Part shown: positions 7,484 to 14,475 of the stretch, one piece after another
How positions within the stretch are numbered: the first letter of the stretch is position 1
How the letters are laid out: every line of letters begins with the position of its first letter
NCBI GenBank assembly: GCA_910587305.1
Contig: CAJUKV010000066.1
Coordinates: 1 to 14,780 of the forward strand
Source of the DNA: an uncultured Lachnospiraceae bacterium
GTDB taxonomy: Bacteria; Bacillota; Clostridia; Lachnospirales; Lachnospiraceae
Direction of reading: 5' to 3'
Length of the DNA: 14,780 nt
Program-made: the position numbers and the translations under genes
The notes under the pieces: generated by a model
What the model was told of the DNA's origin: nothing
The model's database searches: none
The model's input: the letters and a program-made list of their open reading frames with translations, nothing else

Positions 7484-7583
7484 TAGAAAAAAATTTTATT
7501 TTCACAGTTTATTTTAGCTGCTGATTGAGGTTGGAAAAAATCATTTACAGGGCCCGTCAATGTTTGCTTTCATTTACCGGTTC

Positions 7584-8735
7584 TCAGGGCATGCCGGCGT
7601 CCGGCGCATACGCCGTCTCATTGATAACAACGGACTCCACATTCCCGGTATCCACAAGGCGGTTAAAGACAAACACCAGATGCGCATCTTCCGTTCCGCA
7701 GGTATATCCCGTATTGTCAATCTCTGTTTCACAGGAATGGACGCCCTCCATTTCATGTTCCTGAACCACATAAGCGCTCCCGTCCTTATAATGGACGGCC
7801 ACATAATAAATGTGCCAGGGATCATACGCCTCTTCCTCGCTAAGTGAAAGCCCCACCCTGCAGTCAACCTCCATGGACATAGGCGAGAGGCTGACAATTC
7901 CTCCCTCCCCATTGACATATTCCTCTTTTTCTATCTCCTTCCGGATTGGGATAAAAAGGGTATCCGCCGCCTCTGTCTGTTCTGCGTCATCGGCCTCGTT
8001 TTGGTAGATTTCCAGCGTAAGTCCAAGTCCCTCCTGCGCCTGCCGCTCCATTTTGGCCACAAGATAGGCATAGCAGTGCAGACTCTCCTGTGTGGATTTA
8101 TCCATATCCACCAGAATATTTTCGCTGCAGTCCCGAAAGAAAAAGTAAAAAGGCGCTTCCTCCGAAAACCATGCTCCTTTGCTCTCATTATAAAGACGGT
8201 CATACACAAACCCCTGCACGCCCCCTTCCCTTTCCAGGGTAAATTCCACAACGGCGGCGCTGCCGTCATAAGCGGCCCCAAGCACCGTCAGCCGGGTATC
8301 TCCGATTTCTTTTACAAGAGAGGGATAAGATACGGCGTCGCCAATCAACTCTTTTGCCCTCTCAATCCCCTTGTCTGTGTATTCCCTTTTGGGATATGTG
8401 ACGATACAGGATGCGCCCTTTTCTTCCTCGTAAAGAATTTCCTCATGGGCCTCAATATTTTCTTTTCCCAAACTTCCCCAAACCCGGTAAAAGAATCCGC
8501 TCCCCGACGCCGCACTTACGATAGCAGGCATAATCAGGAGCAAAAGAAAGGCTGCCGCCGCCTGCCCCCATCTTATCGGGACAGGACGGCAAACGCTTCT
8601 TTTGTAATTCTTTAACATTCTTTTTTTGTTCCTTTTATATGTTTCGGAAAACTCATGCATCTCTTTCGGCGCATCAAATTCCTCCGCCGTAACCGAAAAA
8701 TATTCCCTGTCCACGCCGTCCGCTTTTTTATCCAT
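7584..8735 (-). CDS. Membrane anti-sigma factor, DUF4179-like
   Basis: A 383-aa single-pass membrane protein. The first 50 residues are cytoplasmic and basic near the membrane (FSETYKRNKKRMLKNYKR), then one hydrophobic segment at about 57-77 (GQAAAAFLLLLIMPAIVSAA) and a long extracytoplasmic domain of about 300 residues with many acidic positions. This layout, and its place directly downstream of an ECF sigma factor, fit DUF4179-type anti-sigma factors: the N-terminal part would hold the sigma factor at the membrane until the outer domain senses a signal. The start at 8735 is chosen over an in-frame ATG at 8774 because only the former has a ribosome site (GAGGAG). A 78-bp gap to the sigma gene contains interleaved inverted repeats that may control its translation. 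The family call rests on pattern and context; the anti-sigma role is inferred. Confidence 0.8.
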   Translation of the reverse strand: MDKKADGVDREYFSVTAEEFDAPKEMHEFSETYKRNKKRMLKNYKRSVCRPVPIRWGQAAAAFLLLLIMPAIVSAASGSGFFYRVWGSLGKENIEAHEEILYEEEKGASCIVTYPKREYTDKGIERAKELIGDAVSYPSLVKEIGDTRLTVLGAAYDGSAAVVEFTLEREGGVQGFVYDRLYNESKGAWFSEEAPFYFFFRDCSENILVDMDKSTQESLHCYAYLVAKMERQAQEGLGLTLEIYQNEADDAEQTEAADTLFIPIRKEIEKEEYVNGEGGIVSLSPMSMEVDCRVGLSLSEEEAYDPWHIYYVAVHYKDGSAYVVQEHEMEGVHSCETEIDNTGYTCGTEDAHLVFVFNRLVDTGNVESVVINETAYAPDAGMP

Positions 8736-8748
8736 ATTTCTCCTCAAT

Positions 8749-8804
8749 TCTGCGCTGCTTTTTGCGCATATCAAGTTTGTGGATGCAGCGCAGACACAAA
8801 CTTG
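8749..8804 (-). promoter_or_regulatory. Interleaved inverted repeats, candidate RNA switch before the anti-sigma gene
   Basis: Two perfect 10-bp inverted repeats interleave in the sigma/anti-sigma gap. CAAGTTTGTG (8772-8781) pairs with CACAAACTTG (8795-8804), and TCTGCGCTGC (8749-8758) pairs with GCAGCGCAGA (8785-8794), giving the order A-B-A'-B'. In the minus-strand RNA the loop of the first hairpin is fully complementary to a stretch ending a few bases before the GAGGAG ribosome site. The two stems touch with no linker, so they would form a partial pseudoknot or, more likely, compete. No known riboswitch family is recognised. Confidence 0.65.
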
Positions 8805-8813
8805 TGAGTACTC

Positions 8814-9335
8814 TTATGCCCCCATATAGCGCTTTAACATTTTCTTTGCCCGCTCGAATCTTTTTCTTACATTTGCCTCCGAGATGCCCAGTTCCCCGGC
8901 AGTCTCCCTCATCGACAACTTTTTGACGGTCAGACAGTACACCACGTCAGAGTACCGCGGGCTTAAGGCTTTCATCATTTCCTTCACATCCGCCTCACCC
9001 CCGCGCTCATCCCGGATATCCGCTCTTTCCCCGCATAAGGACACGTCGCAAAAGCAGAGAAGCTCTTGCTCTCTTTTTTTCTTATGATAAATATCTATGG
9101 CGGAATGCCTGATGACCGTAATGATATATTTTTTACAATCCTCCGATCCGGCGTCCTCAAAATATACCCGCCCCTTCATCAGCTTTAAAAAAGCGTCCTG
9201 TACCGCGTCCTCCGCCCATCCGACATCCTGCAGAATGCGGTAGGCCGCCTGATACATTTTCTGCTCGTATAACCGATAGCAGTTTTCCATAAAATCAGTC
9301 AGCGCTTTTCCATCCTGCGCCAATTGTCTGCGCAT
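8814..9335 (-). CDS. ECF (sigma-70 family) RNA polymerase sigma factor
   Basis: A 173-aa alternative sigma factor with the two-domain ECF layout. Region 2 spans about 14-85 and includes the -10 recognition segment YRILQDVGWAEDAVQDAFLKL and KKYIITVIRHSAIDIYHKKKR. Region 4 spans about 118-170, with the helix-turn-helix SMRETAGELGISEANVRKRFERAKKML that reads the -35 element. The start at 9335 is preferred because a GAGGTGGAG ribosome site (9338-9346) fills the 13-bp gap after the lipoprotein stop; a longer in-frame start at 9389 would overlap the lipoprotein gene and lacks a site. It is second in a three-gene operon with a lipoprotein upstream and its likely anti-sigma downstream. Its promoter target is unknown, though autoregulation is common for such operons. 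Confidence 0.92.
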   Translation of the reverse strand: MRRQLAQDGKALTDFMENCYRLYEQKMYQAAYRILQDVGWAEDAVQDAFLKLMKGRVYFEDAGSEDCKKYIITVIRHSAIDIYHKKKREQELLCFCDVSLCGERADIRDERGGEADVKEMMKALSPRYSDVVYCLTVKKLSMRETAGELGISEANVRKRFERAKKMLKRYMGA

Positions 9336-9348
9336 TTCTCCACCTCGT

Positions 9349-10215
9349 TTACCAAACTTCCGGTATGTCGTACACATATCCTTCTTCATAAGACCCGAAG
9401 AATGATATTTTGCATTGGGATTTCAGCTCCCCGGCATCCTTTACCGGAACATAAAAGCCAATCGTCACCGTCTTCGTCTCCCCCGGCTTCACGTACACGT
9501 GATAATAATCCGTCTCTCCCGTCCCATGCTCCTTAACGTACACAGGGTAAGAGCCCTCCCACTGCAGCGCCTCATCCTGCTGATTTGGCGAAATGATAAA
9601 CCGGGAGACATTCAATTCCCCTTTTTCATCATCCCCCTCAAAGTCTATGTTATGGATATCCGCCTGCATCATCAAAAATATGCTTCTGTCCATGTAGTGC
9701 CTTGCATCCGCCAGCTCCAAATCCTTCCGGTCAATCCCGGCTTCGTCAGGAGATTCGTAAAGTTTGAAATCGTGCAGTGTGTAGATGATGGAACCTGTCT
9801 CATACAATTTTTTATCAGGGCCGGCTTCTATCACCAACGTCCCTTCTTTTCCGGTTTCCTGCCCTTGCGCCGTGTTCCCGGTTTCATCCGTATTTTGTCC
9901 GTTCTGTTCCGTGTCCTTGCCGCTTTCATTGGTATTTTCCTGCCCTTGTGTCTTGTTCCCTGCACTTTTATCCGCATCTTTGCCGCCTAAAGCAGTGGCC
10001 CCGTTGCTTTCATTGGCATTTTCCTCCTTCTGTACTGTGTCCCCTGCACTCTCCTCCGCATTTTCGTCCCTACTGTCATTATCCGGCTGAATTTCTTCCG
10101 ACCGGGTGAGAGCTGACGGCTCGTCCCCAACGCTTTCCTCCGTCTTTGCATTTCCACAGCCTGTAAGCAGCAATACACCGCATAACAAAACGGCTAACTT
10201 TCTTCTGTCTTTCAT
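9349..10215 (-). CDS. Lipoprotein with low-complexity linker and DUF4352-like C-terminal domain
   Basis: A 288-aa lipoprotein, first gene of the sigma operon. The signal peptide MKDRRKLAVLLCGVLLLTGC has lipobox LTGC with Cys20. Residues about 25-126 are a disordered acidic linker rich in Asn, Glu, Gly, Thr and Gln, made of degenerate 13-15-residue units of the type ENANESxGxT. The C-terminal 160 residues look like a beta-sandwich (YTLHDFKLYES, VYVKPGETKTVTIGFYVPV), resembling DUF4352/DUF5067 telokin-like domains of Clostridia. The start at 10215 has the ribosome site AGGAGAGGA; an ATG 12 codons upstream lacks one. The long linker suggests a domain reaching through the cell wall. It may sense or respond to the stress handled by the sigma factor; this is inference from operon position. 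Confidence 0.85.
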   Translation of the reverse strand: MKDRRKLAVLLCGVLLLTGCGNAKTEESVGDEPSALTRSEEIQPDNDSRDENAEESAGDTVQKEENANESNGATALGGKDADKSAGNKTQGQENTNESGKDTEQNGQNTDETGNTAQGQETGKEGTLVIEAGPDKKLYETGSIIYTLHDFKLYESPDEAGIDRKDLELADARHYMDRSIFLMMQADIHNIDFEGDDEKGELNVSRFIISPNQQDEALQWEGSYPVYVKEHGTGETDYYHVYVKPGETKTVTIGFYVPVKDAGELKSQCKISFFGSYEEGYVYDIPEVW

Positions 10216-10278
10216 AATCTTCCTCTCCTTTTCTTTGGTACAATGTTCCATCTGCGAAACGCCGTACCGATGCTCACA

Positions 10279-10336
10279 AGTATTTCATTATTTATAACCG
10301 TCGTCAAAGAAAATTTGTGACATTTATTTGTGACAT
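10279..10336 (-). promoter_or_regulatory. Promoter of the sigma operon with upstream direct repeats
   Basis: On the minus strand TTGACG (10302-10307), a 17-base spacer and AATACT (10279-10284) form a plausible promoter, leaving a leader of about 55 nt. Immediately upstream of the -35 box an 11-bp direct repeat, ATGTCACAAAT on this strand, occurs twice (10313-10323 and 10326-10336), 13 bp apart. This is a typical place for activator binding. Which protein binds is not known. Confidence 0.5.
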
Positions 10337-10338
10337 AT

Positions 10339-10357
10339 GAGAAAAAAATTTTTTCTC
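10339..10357. repeat. AT-rich perfect palindrome
   Basis: GAGAAAAAA and TTTTTTCTC are perfect 9-bp arms around a single central A. It lies between the permease terminator and the sigma operon promoter, just upstream of the direct repeats. It could be a bidirectional terminator element, a curved upstream promoter element or an operator; the sequence does not decide. Confidence 0.4.
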
Positions 10358-10394
10358 CCTATTGGTACACAAGTGAAATTTGAGGACAGAGCTG

Positions 10395-10424
10395 AAAACA
10401 GGAGGAACATTTCTGCTCCTCCTG
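10395..10424 (-). terminator. Intrinsic terminator after the SLC13-like permease
   Basis: On the minus strand CAGGAGGA (10417-10424) pairs with TCCTCCTG (10399-10406), a GC-rich 8-bp stem with a 10-nt loop, followed by TTTTC. It lies about 27 bp after the permease stop and ends the GNAT-permease transcript. Confidence 0.75.
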
Positions 10425-10450
10425 CATCCATGGCGAAAATATCATAACTT

Positions 10451-11602
10451 TTATGAAACGCTGTTCATCAGCATATTCATAAAAATGAGCGCCGCCAAAA
10501 AGCCGACATTGGCCACCGTAAAAAGCGCAATGTATCTGCCTTTGCGTTCCGCCGCCTCCTTTGCCACACTTTTATAGGAAATAAGACTTGCCATAGATGC
10601 GATCAGCGTTCCCAGTCCCCCGAGATTTGTCCCAACAATAAGCCCCGCCGTATTCTCCGTAAATCCTGATAAAAGCAGCGCCGCCGGTACATTGCTGATG
10701 ACCTGGCTTGCTATAATGGCAGTATAAACCTCCCTTCCGGCAATGATACTCTGCAAAAAGGTTCGGAAAGCGGGAATCCTCCCCACATTTCCGATAAAAA
10801 CAAAAAATCCCACGAAGGTAAAAAGAAGCGAATAATCCACTTTTAAAAGAATATGCCTGTCCGCCGCAAATATTATGACAAACACCGCGAAAAAAACCGC
10901 CTGCCAGGGCAGAATATGCCCTACCGCAAACAGACAAAGCAAAAACAGCGCAAGATATAGCCAAAGCCGATAAACAGCCTTTTTCCCGTCCGTGGAATTC
11001 TCCTGCGAAGGCTCATCCTCCAACTTAGAAAACCGTGGACACGCCCTGCCCTGCACCAGGCAAAAAACCACGAGCAGCGCCAGTGACAGCGCCGTATATG
11101 GCAGCATGAGCAGCAAAAAACCGCCGACAGACAGCCCTGCCCTCCCATAGAGGTATAAGTTTTGGGGATTGCCGATGGGCGTCAGCATACTCCCAAGATT
11201 CGCGGCAATCGTCTGCAGCACTACCACCGAAAGAAGCAGGCGTTCTTTAAACTCCCCTCCAAGCATGCCGAGCACGATAAAAGTAAAGGGCACAAAGGTG
11301 ATAAGCGCAACGTCGTTAGTGATAAGCATACTAAAGAAAAAACACAGCAAAACCAGCGTCAGGATTAGTCCGCTCCCACTCTTTGCGCGGTTTAAAAGCT
11401 TTTTCGCAATCCGGTTAAATACGCCGATTTTCTGCAATCCTGCCATGACGCACATAAGGCAGAATAAAATCGCTAAAGTTCTGAAATCAATGTATTCCAA
11501 GTAGTCCCTGTCCGGCGGTACAATGAACATTGAAAGCGCTGCCAGTATGAGCGCAACGCATAAAACGGTTTCTTTTTTGAAAAATGTAAGTATTTTATTC
11601 AT
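10451..11602 (-). CDS. SLC13/ArsB-NhaD superfamily permease
   Basis: A 383-aa polytopic ion transporter with about ten hydrophobic segments. Superfamily marks are visible: LITNDVALITFVPF near residue 93 (the first hairpin-loop region), GNPQNLYLYGRAG near 142, ASQVISNVPAALLLSG near 300, and GTNLGGLGTLIASMASLIS following it. Members carry citrate and other dicarboxylates, sulfate, arsenite or Na+/H+; the substrate cannot be fixed here. No arsR or arsA gene is nearby, which argues weakly against arsenite. At 383 aa it is somewhat short for the group. The start has only a distant GGGAG site about 14 bases upstream; an in-frame stop just before excludes a longer start. It lies 26 bp after the GNAT stop, so the two are probably co-transcribed, ending at the terminator 10395-10424. 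Confidence 0.87.
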   Translation of the reverse strand: MNKILTFFKKETVLCVALILAALSMFIVPPDRDYLEYIDFRTLAILFCLMCVMAGLQKIGVFNRIAKKLLNRAKSGSGLILTLVLLCFFFSMLITNDVALITFVPFTFIVLGMLGGEFKERLLLSVVVLQTIAANLGSMLTPIGNPQNLYLYGRAGLSVGGFLLLMLPYTALSLALLVVFCLVQGRACPRFSKLEDEPSQENSTDGKKAVYRLWLYLALFLLCLFAVGHILPWQAVFFAVFVIIFAADRHILLKVDYSLLFTFVGFFVFIGNVGRIPAFRTFLQSIIAGREVYTAIIASQVISNVPAALLLSGFTENTAGLIVGTNLGGLGTLIASMASLISYKSVAKEAAERKGRYIALFTVANVGFLAALIFMNMLMNSVS

Positions 11603-11628
11603 AATTTTATGTATCTCCCTGCTTTATT

Positions 11629-12264
11629 TCATTCATCTTTTGCACGATTGTCCACCGTTATATCAGCAGCTATAAATTCCTGATTACAAAATCTGTCCAT
11701 AAATATCCTTTTACAAATCTCATATGTCACTATTGCAGGAGCACCCTCATAATTTGCCGGATTCACTTTTAATCCTGCTGCCTGCATAGCTTCCATTACC
11801 AGATTTTTCTCCTCTACTTCATTGCCCCCTAACTTCTCGGCTATCCTACGGCTTGCTTTATTTGAACGGAAAGCATTCCAGACGATACACTTTATTGAGT
11901 TGTTTTCAAATATATTTAAAAACAGTATCCTGGCCGCCTCAAACGCATAGCCTTTCCCTCGGTGCTCCTCAAGTATTGCAATATCTACTTCCGGCATTTC
12001 CAAGTTACTATAGTCCAGCTCAATATAGCCAACTCCCTGCGATGATGCTTTTTCAACTATCAAGTACCTTGCTTTGCTGCCCTGTTTTCCGTCAGCATAA
12101 TCTTCAATGCGCCTGCATGTATGCTCCCAGAAATCGGGCATCGTATCATAAACTTTTGAAAATGCAGAAGCACTCTTATATGTAGACAAATAACAGTTTA
12201 CATTTGAATGATTCAAATGAGCTATCATAACTTTTGAGCCATATAAAACAAATTCGTTATTCAC
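11629..12264 (-). CDS. GNAT family N-acetyltransferase
   Basis: A 211-aa acetyl-CoA-dependent N-acetyltransferase. The acetyl-CoA binding motif A is EVDIAILEEHRGKGYAFEAARIL, with the RGKGYA loop near residues 102-107; motif B follows as WNAFRSNKASRRIAEKLGG. I chose a GTG start at 12264 because AGGAG stands seven bases before it. The longest reading frame opens at another GTG (12315), but that one has a poor site, and the 17 extra residues are encoded by DNA that reads in another frame as an rlmD-like tail, so they are probably not translated. About 40 residues follow the GNAT fold at the C-terminus. The substrate is unknown; the sequence resembles neither a clear RimI nor a known aminoglycoside acetyltransferase. 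Base composition lies between the GC-richer left side and the AT-rich island. Confidence 0.8.
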   Translation of the reverse strand: MNNEFVLYGSKVMIAHLNHSNVNCYLSTYKSASAFSKVYDTMPDFWEHTCRRIEDYADGKQGSKARYLIVEKASSQGVGYIELDYSNLEMPEVDIAILEEHRGKGYAFEAARILFLNIFENNSIKCIVWNAFRSNKASRRIAEKLGGNEVEEKNLVMEAMQAAGLKVNPANYEGAPAIVTYEICKRIFMDRFCNQEFIAADITVDNRAKDE

Positions 12265-12283
12265 TGCATAACTCCTATAAATA

Positions 12284-12433
12284 TCAGCTGCTTCGAAAGT
12301 TCTTAATCTTTGCACAAGCCGCCTTACTCTTCGCTATCGCCAAATTTATTTCATCAAAGTTTACTTCCACCTCAGTATGATGCTCGGTATTCGGTTTGGA
12401 TAGTAAGCAAACCGTCTCCACATGAGTACCAAA
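12284..12433 (-). pseudogene. Remnant of an rlmD-like C-terminal tail
   Basis: On the minus strand an open frame without a start reads FGTHVETVCLLSKPNTEHH, continues as TEVEVNFDEINLAIAKSKAA, then CAKIKNFRSS and stop. THVETVxLLS is the conserved end of the RlmD/RumA catalytic domain, and the following part resembles an alternative tail type of these proteins in Lachnospiraceae (MDELDLTAAESKATYxEIK-like). It stops early and has no upstream catalytic part, because an in-frame TAA precedes it. An rlmD 3' end of a different tail type lies 2 kb upstream. I read it as a displaced or element-borne gene end left by integration. It overlaps the spurious N-terminal extension of the GNAT frame. Confidence 0.6.
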
Positions 12434-12537
12434 TTAGAACATATCCCCACAAAATCACGGAAATATGGACAACATTTTTTCAATACTAAGACTGTTCGTG
12501 CATCCCTTTTCCCACAAAATATTAACTCCATCAATTC

Positions 12538-12560
12538 TGCACCACCCTGATGCAAAATTT
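12538..12560. repeat. 23-bp direct repeat, copy at the DUF1016 stop codon
   Basis: Identical over 23 bp to 13268-13290. It starts at the DUF1016 stop codon and runs downstream. On the minus strand it contains GCATCAGGGTGGTGC, a small hairpin with a GGG loop and one G-U pair. In an offset frame it would encode ILHQGGA, the same peptide the other copy encodes inside the DUF1016 protein. Confidence 0.7.
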
Positions 12561-13576
12561 CAATTGATTCTTTTTTCAATATCTTCAATTGATGGCAACT
12601 TGTCTCGTAATTCTTCTGAAACATAATTGGAAAGTTTGTATTCACTTACTCCCATTGGTTTATTTACATCTTTCAAAGCATATTCCGCTACCATTTTATC
12701 TTTACCCTTACACAACAACAAACCAATCGTAGGATTATCATTCGGCGATTTCAATTCTCCATCAACAGCTGACAAATAAAAAGATAGCTTTCCTGCAAAT
12801 TCTGGTTCGAATTCCACAGTTTTTAATTCCACCACAAAATAGCAATGCAATTTCACATTATAAAATAATAAGTCGATAAAAAACTCTCTTTTTCCTACTT
12901 GAATCGGATACTGCCGCCCCATAAAAGCAAAGCCTGACCCAAATTCCAACAACAATTTTGTTATTTGTTGGACAAGGGCATCTTCTAACTCAATCTCTCT
13001 GAGTTTTTTCGCATTTGGTATAAAATCAAAAATATATGGGTCTTTAATAATTTCTTCTGCTTGCTCACTGAATGGATTGGCTAACTGTTCCTTAAAATTT
13101 GTTGTTTTATCTGCTAATGCCTGTCTGTAATACAGACCACTTTCTATCTGATGTGAAAGCACTATACTAGACCATCCATTATTCAGACATTGCTTTGTAT
13201 ACCACATATGTTCCTCTAAATTATCCGTCTTATCTATCAGCAATTTTATTGCACGCCAACTAATTTTTGCACCACCCTGATGCAAAATTTCTTCAGATGG
13301 TATTCTACGTGCAAACTGCTTCATATAATTAAGATTTCTAACGGAATATCCTTCTCTGCCAGGATAAGTCATTCTCAAATCTTTTGATAACGTTTCGACA
13401 AATTTATTTCCCCATTGGCTGTATTGAAGAATTACGTTTCCTATGTTCCAAAACAAAATATTACGTTCGACATTTGCATTTGTCATTACCTGATACTGTG
13501 CTTGCATAATTCGTTCTTTTATCTTTTCCAAAACCTCAACATATTCATTTATAGCTATTTCTATCTTTTTTGTCAT
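12560..13576 (-). CDS. DUF1016/YhcG-type PDDEXK nuclease
   Basis: A 338-aa predicted nuclease. The N-terminal DUF1016 domain (about 8-165) contains IGNVILQYSQWGNKFVETLSKDLR and YPGREGYSVRNLNYMKQFA, as in YhcG-like proteins. The C-terminal PDDEXK-like domain carries GKREFFIDLLFYN (Asp235) and CYFVVELK (Glu250-x-Lys252), so the core active-site residues are intact. These proteins are often encoded near restriction-modification and other defence genes; their exact role is not settled. The linker has an odd ILHQGGA segment (97-103) encoded by a 23-bp sequence repeated at the gene's 3' end. The ribosome site is GAGG, about nine bases from ATG. The gene is visibly AT-rich compared with the left half of the window and lies between a decayed ATPase gene and the rlmD-like remnant, which points to horizontal acquisition. 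Confidence 0.9.
   Translation of the reverse strand: MTKKIEIAINEYVEVLEKIKERIMQAQYQVMTNANVERNILFWNIGNVILQYSQWGNKFVETLSKDLRMTYPGREGYSVRNLNYMKQFARRIPSEEILHQGGAKISWRAIKLLIDKTDNLEEHMWYTKQCLNNGWSSIVLSHQIESGLYYRQALADKTTNFKEQLANPFSEQAEEIIKDPYIFDFIPNAKKLREIELEDALVQQITKLLLEFGSGFAFMGRQYPIQVGKREFFIDLLFYNVKLHCYFVVELKTVEFEPEFAGKLSFYLSAVDGELKSPNDNPTIGLLLCKGKDKMVAEYALKDVNKPMGVSEYKLSNYVSEELRDKLPSIEDIEKRIN
13268..13290. repeat. 23-bp direct repeat, copy inside the DUF1016 gene
   Basis: Identical over 23 bp to 12538-12560, 730 bp away in the same orientation. It encodes residues ILHQGGA in the variable linker just before ISWRAIKLLI of the nuclease, in frame, so the reading frame tolerates it. Confidence 0.7.
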
Positions 13577-13641
13577 ATAATTTCCTCACAATTTTCTTTA
13601 ACATAATTCATCTTTTTGGAATTCCAACAAAAGCACAAATT

Positions 13642-14451
13642 CTATGCAGTCCTATATTGTTTCATAAAATCTATTAAATCTTGTGGTATATCAGCATAAT
13701 CCTCCAAAGAAGACAATGTATTAATATTAGGGTCTATATGTACTGATGTGTATTTTTTGAAAAATATCCACCTACTTTGTTTTTTATTCTTAATGAATCA
13801 ATTATTTTTTTCAAAAATTCAATTTCAAACTTTCCTCTAAATAAACTTCCCATGTCACTATTTTTAAAATAATTTATTTTTCTTTCTATTTCACATTCTT
13901 CTATATTTATTGAATTCGGAAACAGCTTTTAAATTTTTTCACGGTTTATCTTCTCTTTTGGAATAACATTGTCAATGGTTATTTCCGAAAATTCCTCTTC
14001 TAATCTCTGACACGACAGCCATGAATTTATATAAATAGTCTCATTGTGAAATTCCTGTTGCCTTTCAGAATAATCTGAACAACATTTTACGTAATCTTTT
14101 TCTGCCGTGTTGATTCCAAACTCTCTGTTTATTATTTTAGAAAAAGCCTCTTTACTCGTATAGAAGCTCTCTATATGGAGAATTATCATACATGTAATCT
14201 TCTACATATGATGACAAATCATTATGATTAATACAGAACCTTTCACCGTCGATAAATGTTAAAGAAATATCATCAAAAATTATATTATTCAATTTTTCAA
14301 TATTGCCACTCAAAACATAGTATAACCAATTCAAAATTGTGGTTTTCGCCATACCATTTTCACCTAAAAAAATATTTACTTTTTCATCTAATGGTAATCG
14401 AACATTAAACTGGTTAAAAAGATTGTTGATTTCAAATAATTTTAATTTCAT
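13642..14451 (-). pseudogene. Decayed AAA ATPase (ABC/SMC-like P-loop)
   Basis: Remains of an ATP-binding protein, readable in three pieces. The first, from ATG 14451 (GGAGG eight bases upstream), begins MKLKLFEINNLFNQFNVRLP and has a P-loop VNIFLGENGMAKTTILNWLYY; the residue before Lys36 is Ala instead of the required Gly. It runs off at 14152. A second frame takes over within 14152-14189 (TSKEAFSKIINREFG) and meets an in-frame TAA at 13929-13931, after which the same frame continues as KLFPNSINIEECEIERK to 13734. A second frameshift near the T5/A6 runs at about 13750-13765 leads to VHIDPNINTLSSLEDYADIP and a final stop at 13642. Several independent lesions show true decay. At about 270 residues even the joined product is short for the group, so internal deletion is likely. 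The intact form may have been a defence ATPase paired with the DUF1016 nuclease; that is inference. Confidence 0.75.
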
Positions 14452-14475
14452 CGCATTTTCCTCCATTTCATTATA

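Noticed and set aside
7520..7583. Possible terminator after the anti-sigma gene (GGGCCC region followed by TTTTTT)
   Set aside because: No stem of more than four clean pairs with a workable loop can be drawn; the T-run alone is not enough.
8736..8774. Longer start of the anti-sigma gene at 8774
   Set aside because: No ribosome site precedes it, and it would place the start inside the interleaved inverted repeats; the start at 8735 has GAGGAG at proper spacing.
8749..8804. Plain intrinsic terminator between sigma and anti-sigma
   Set aside because: Neither stem is followed by a U-run on the minus strand; the A-run between the stems is on the wrong side.
12361..12645. 94-residue open frame on the minus strand, ending IPSIILRWK
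   Set aside because: It overlaps the 3' end of the DUF1016 gene in another frame, has no ribosome site, and its second half is the out-of-frame reading of the rlmD-like remnant.
12538..13290. CRISPR-like repeat pair
   Set aside because: Only two copies 730 bp apart, with a gene between them and no regular spacers or cas genes.
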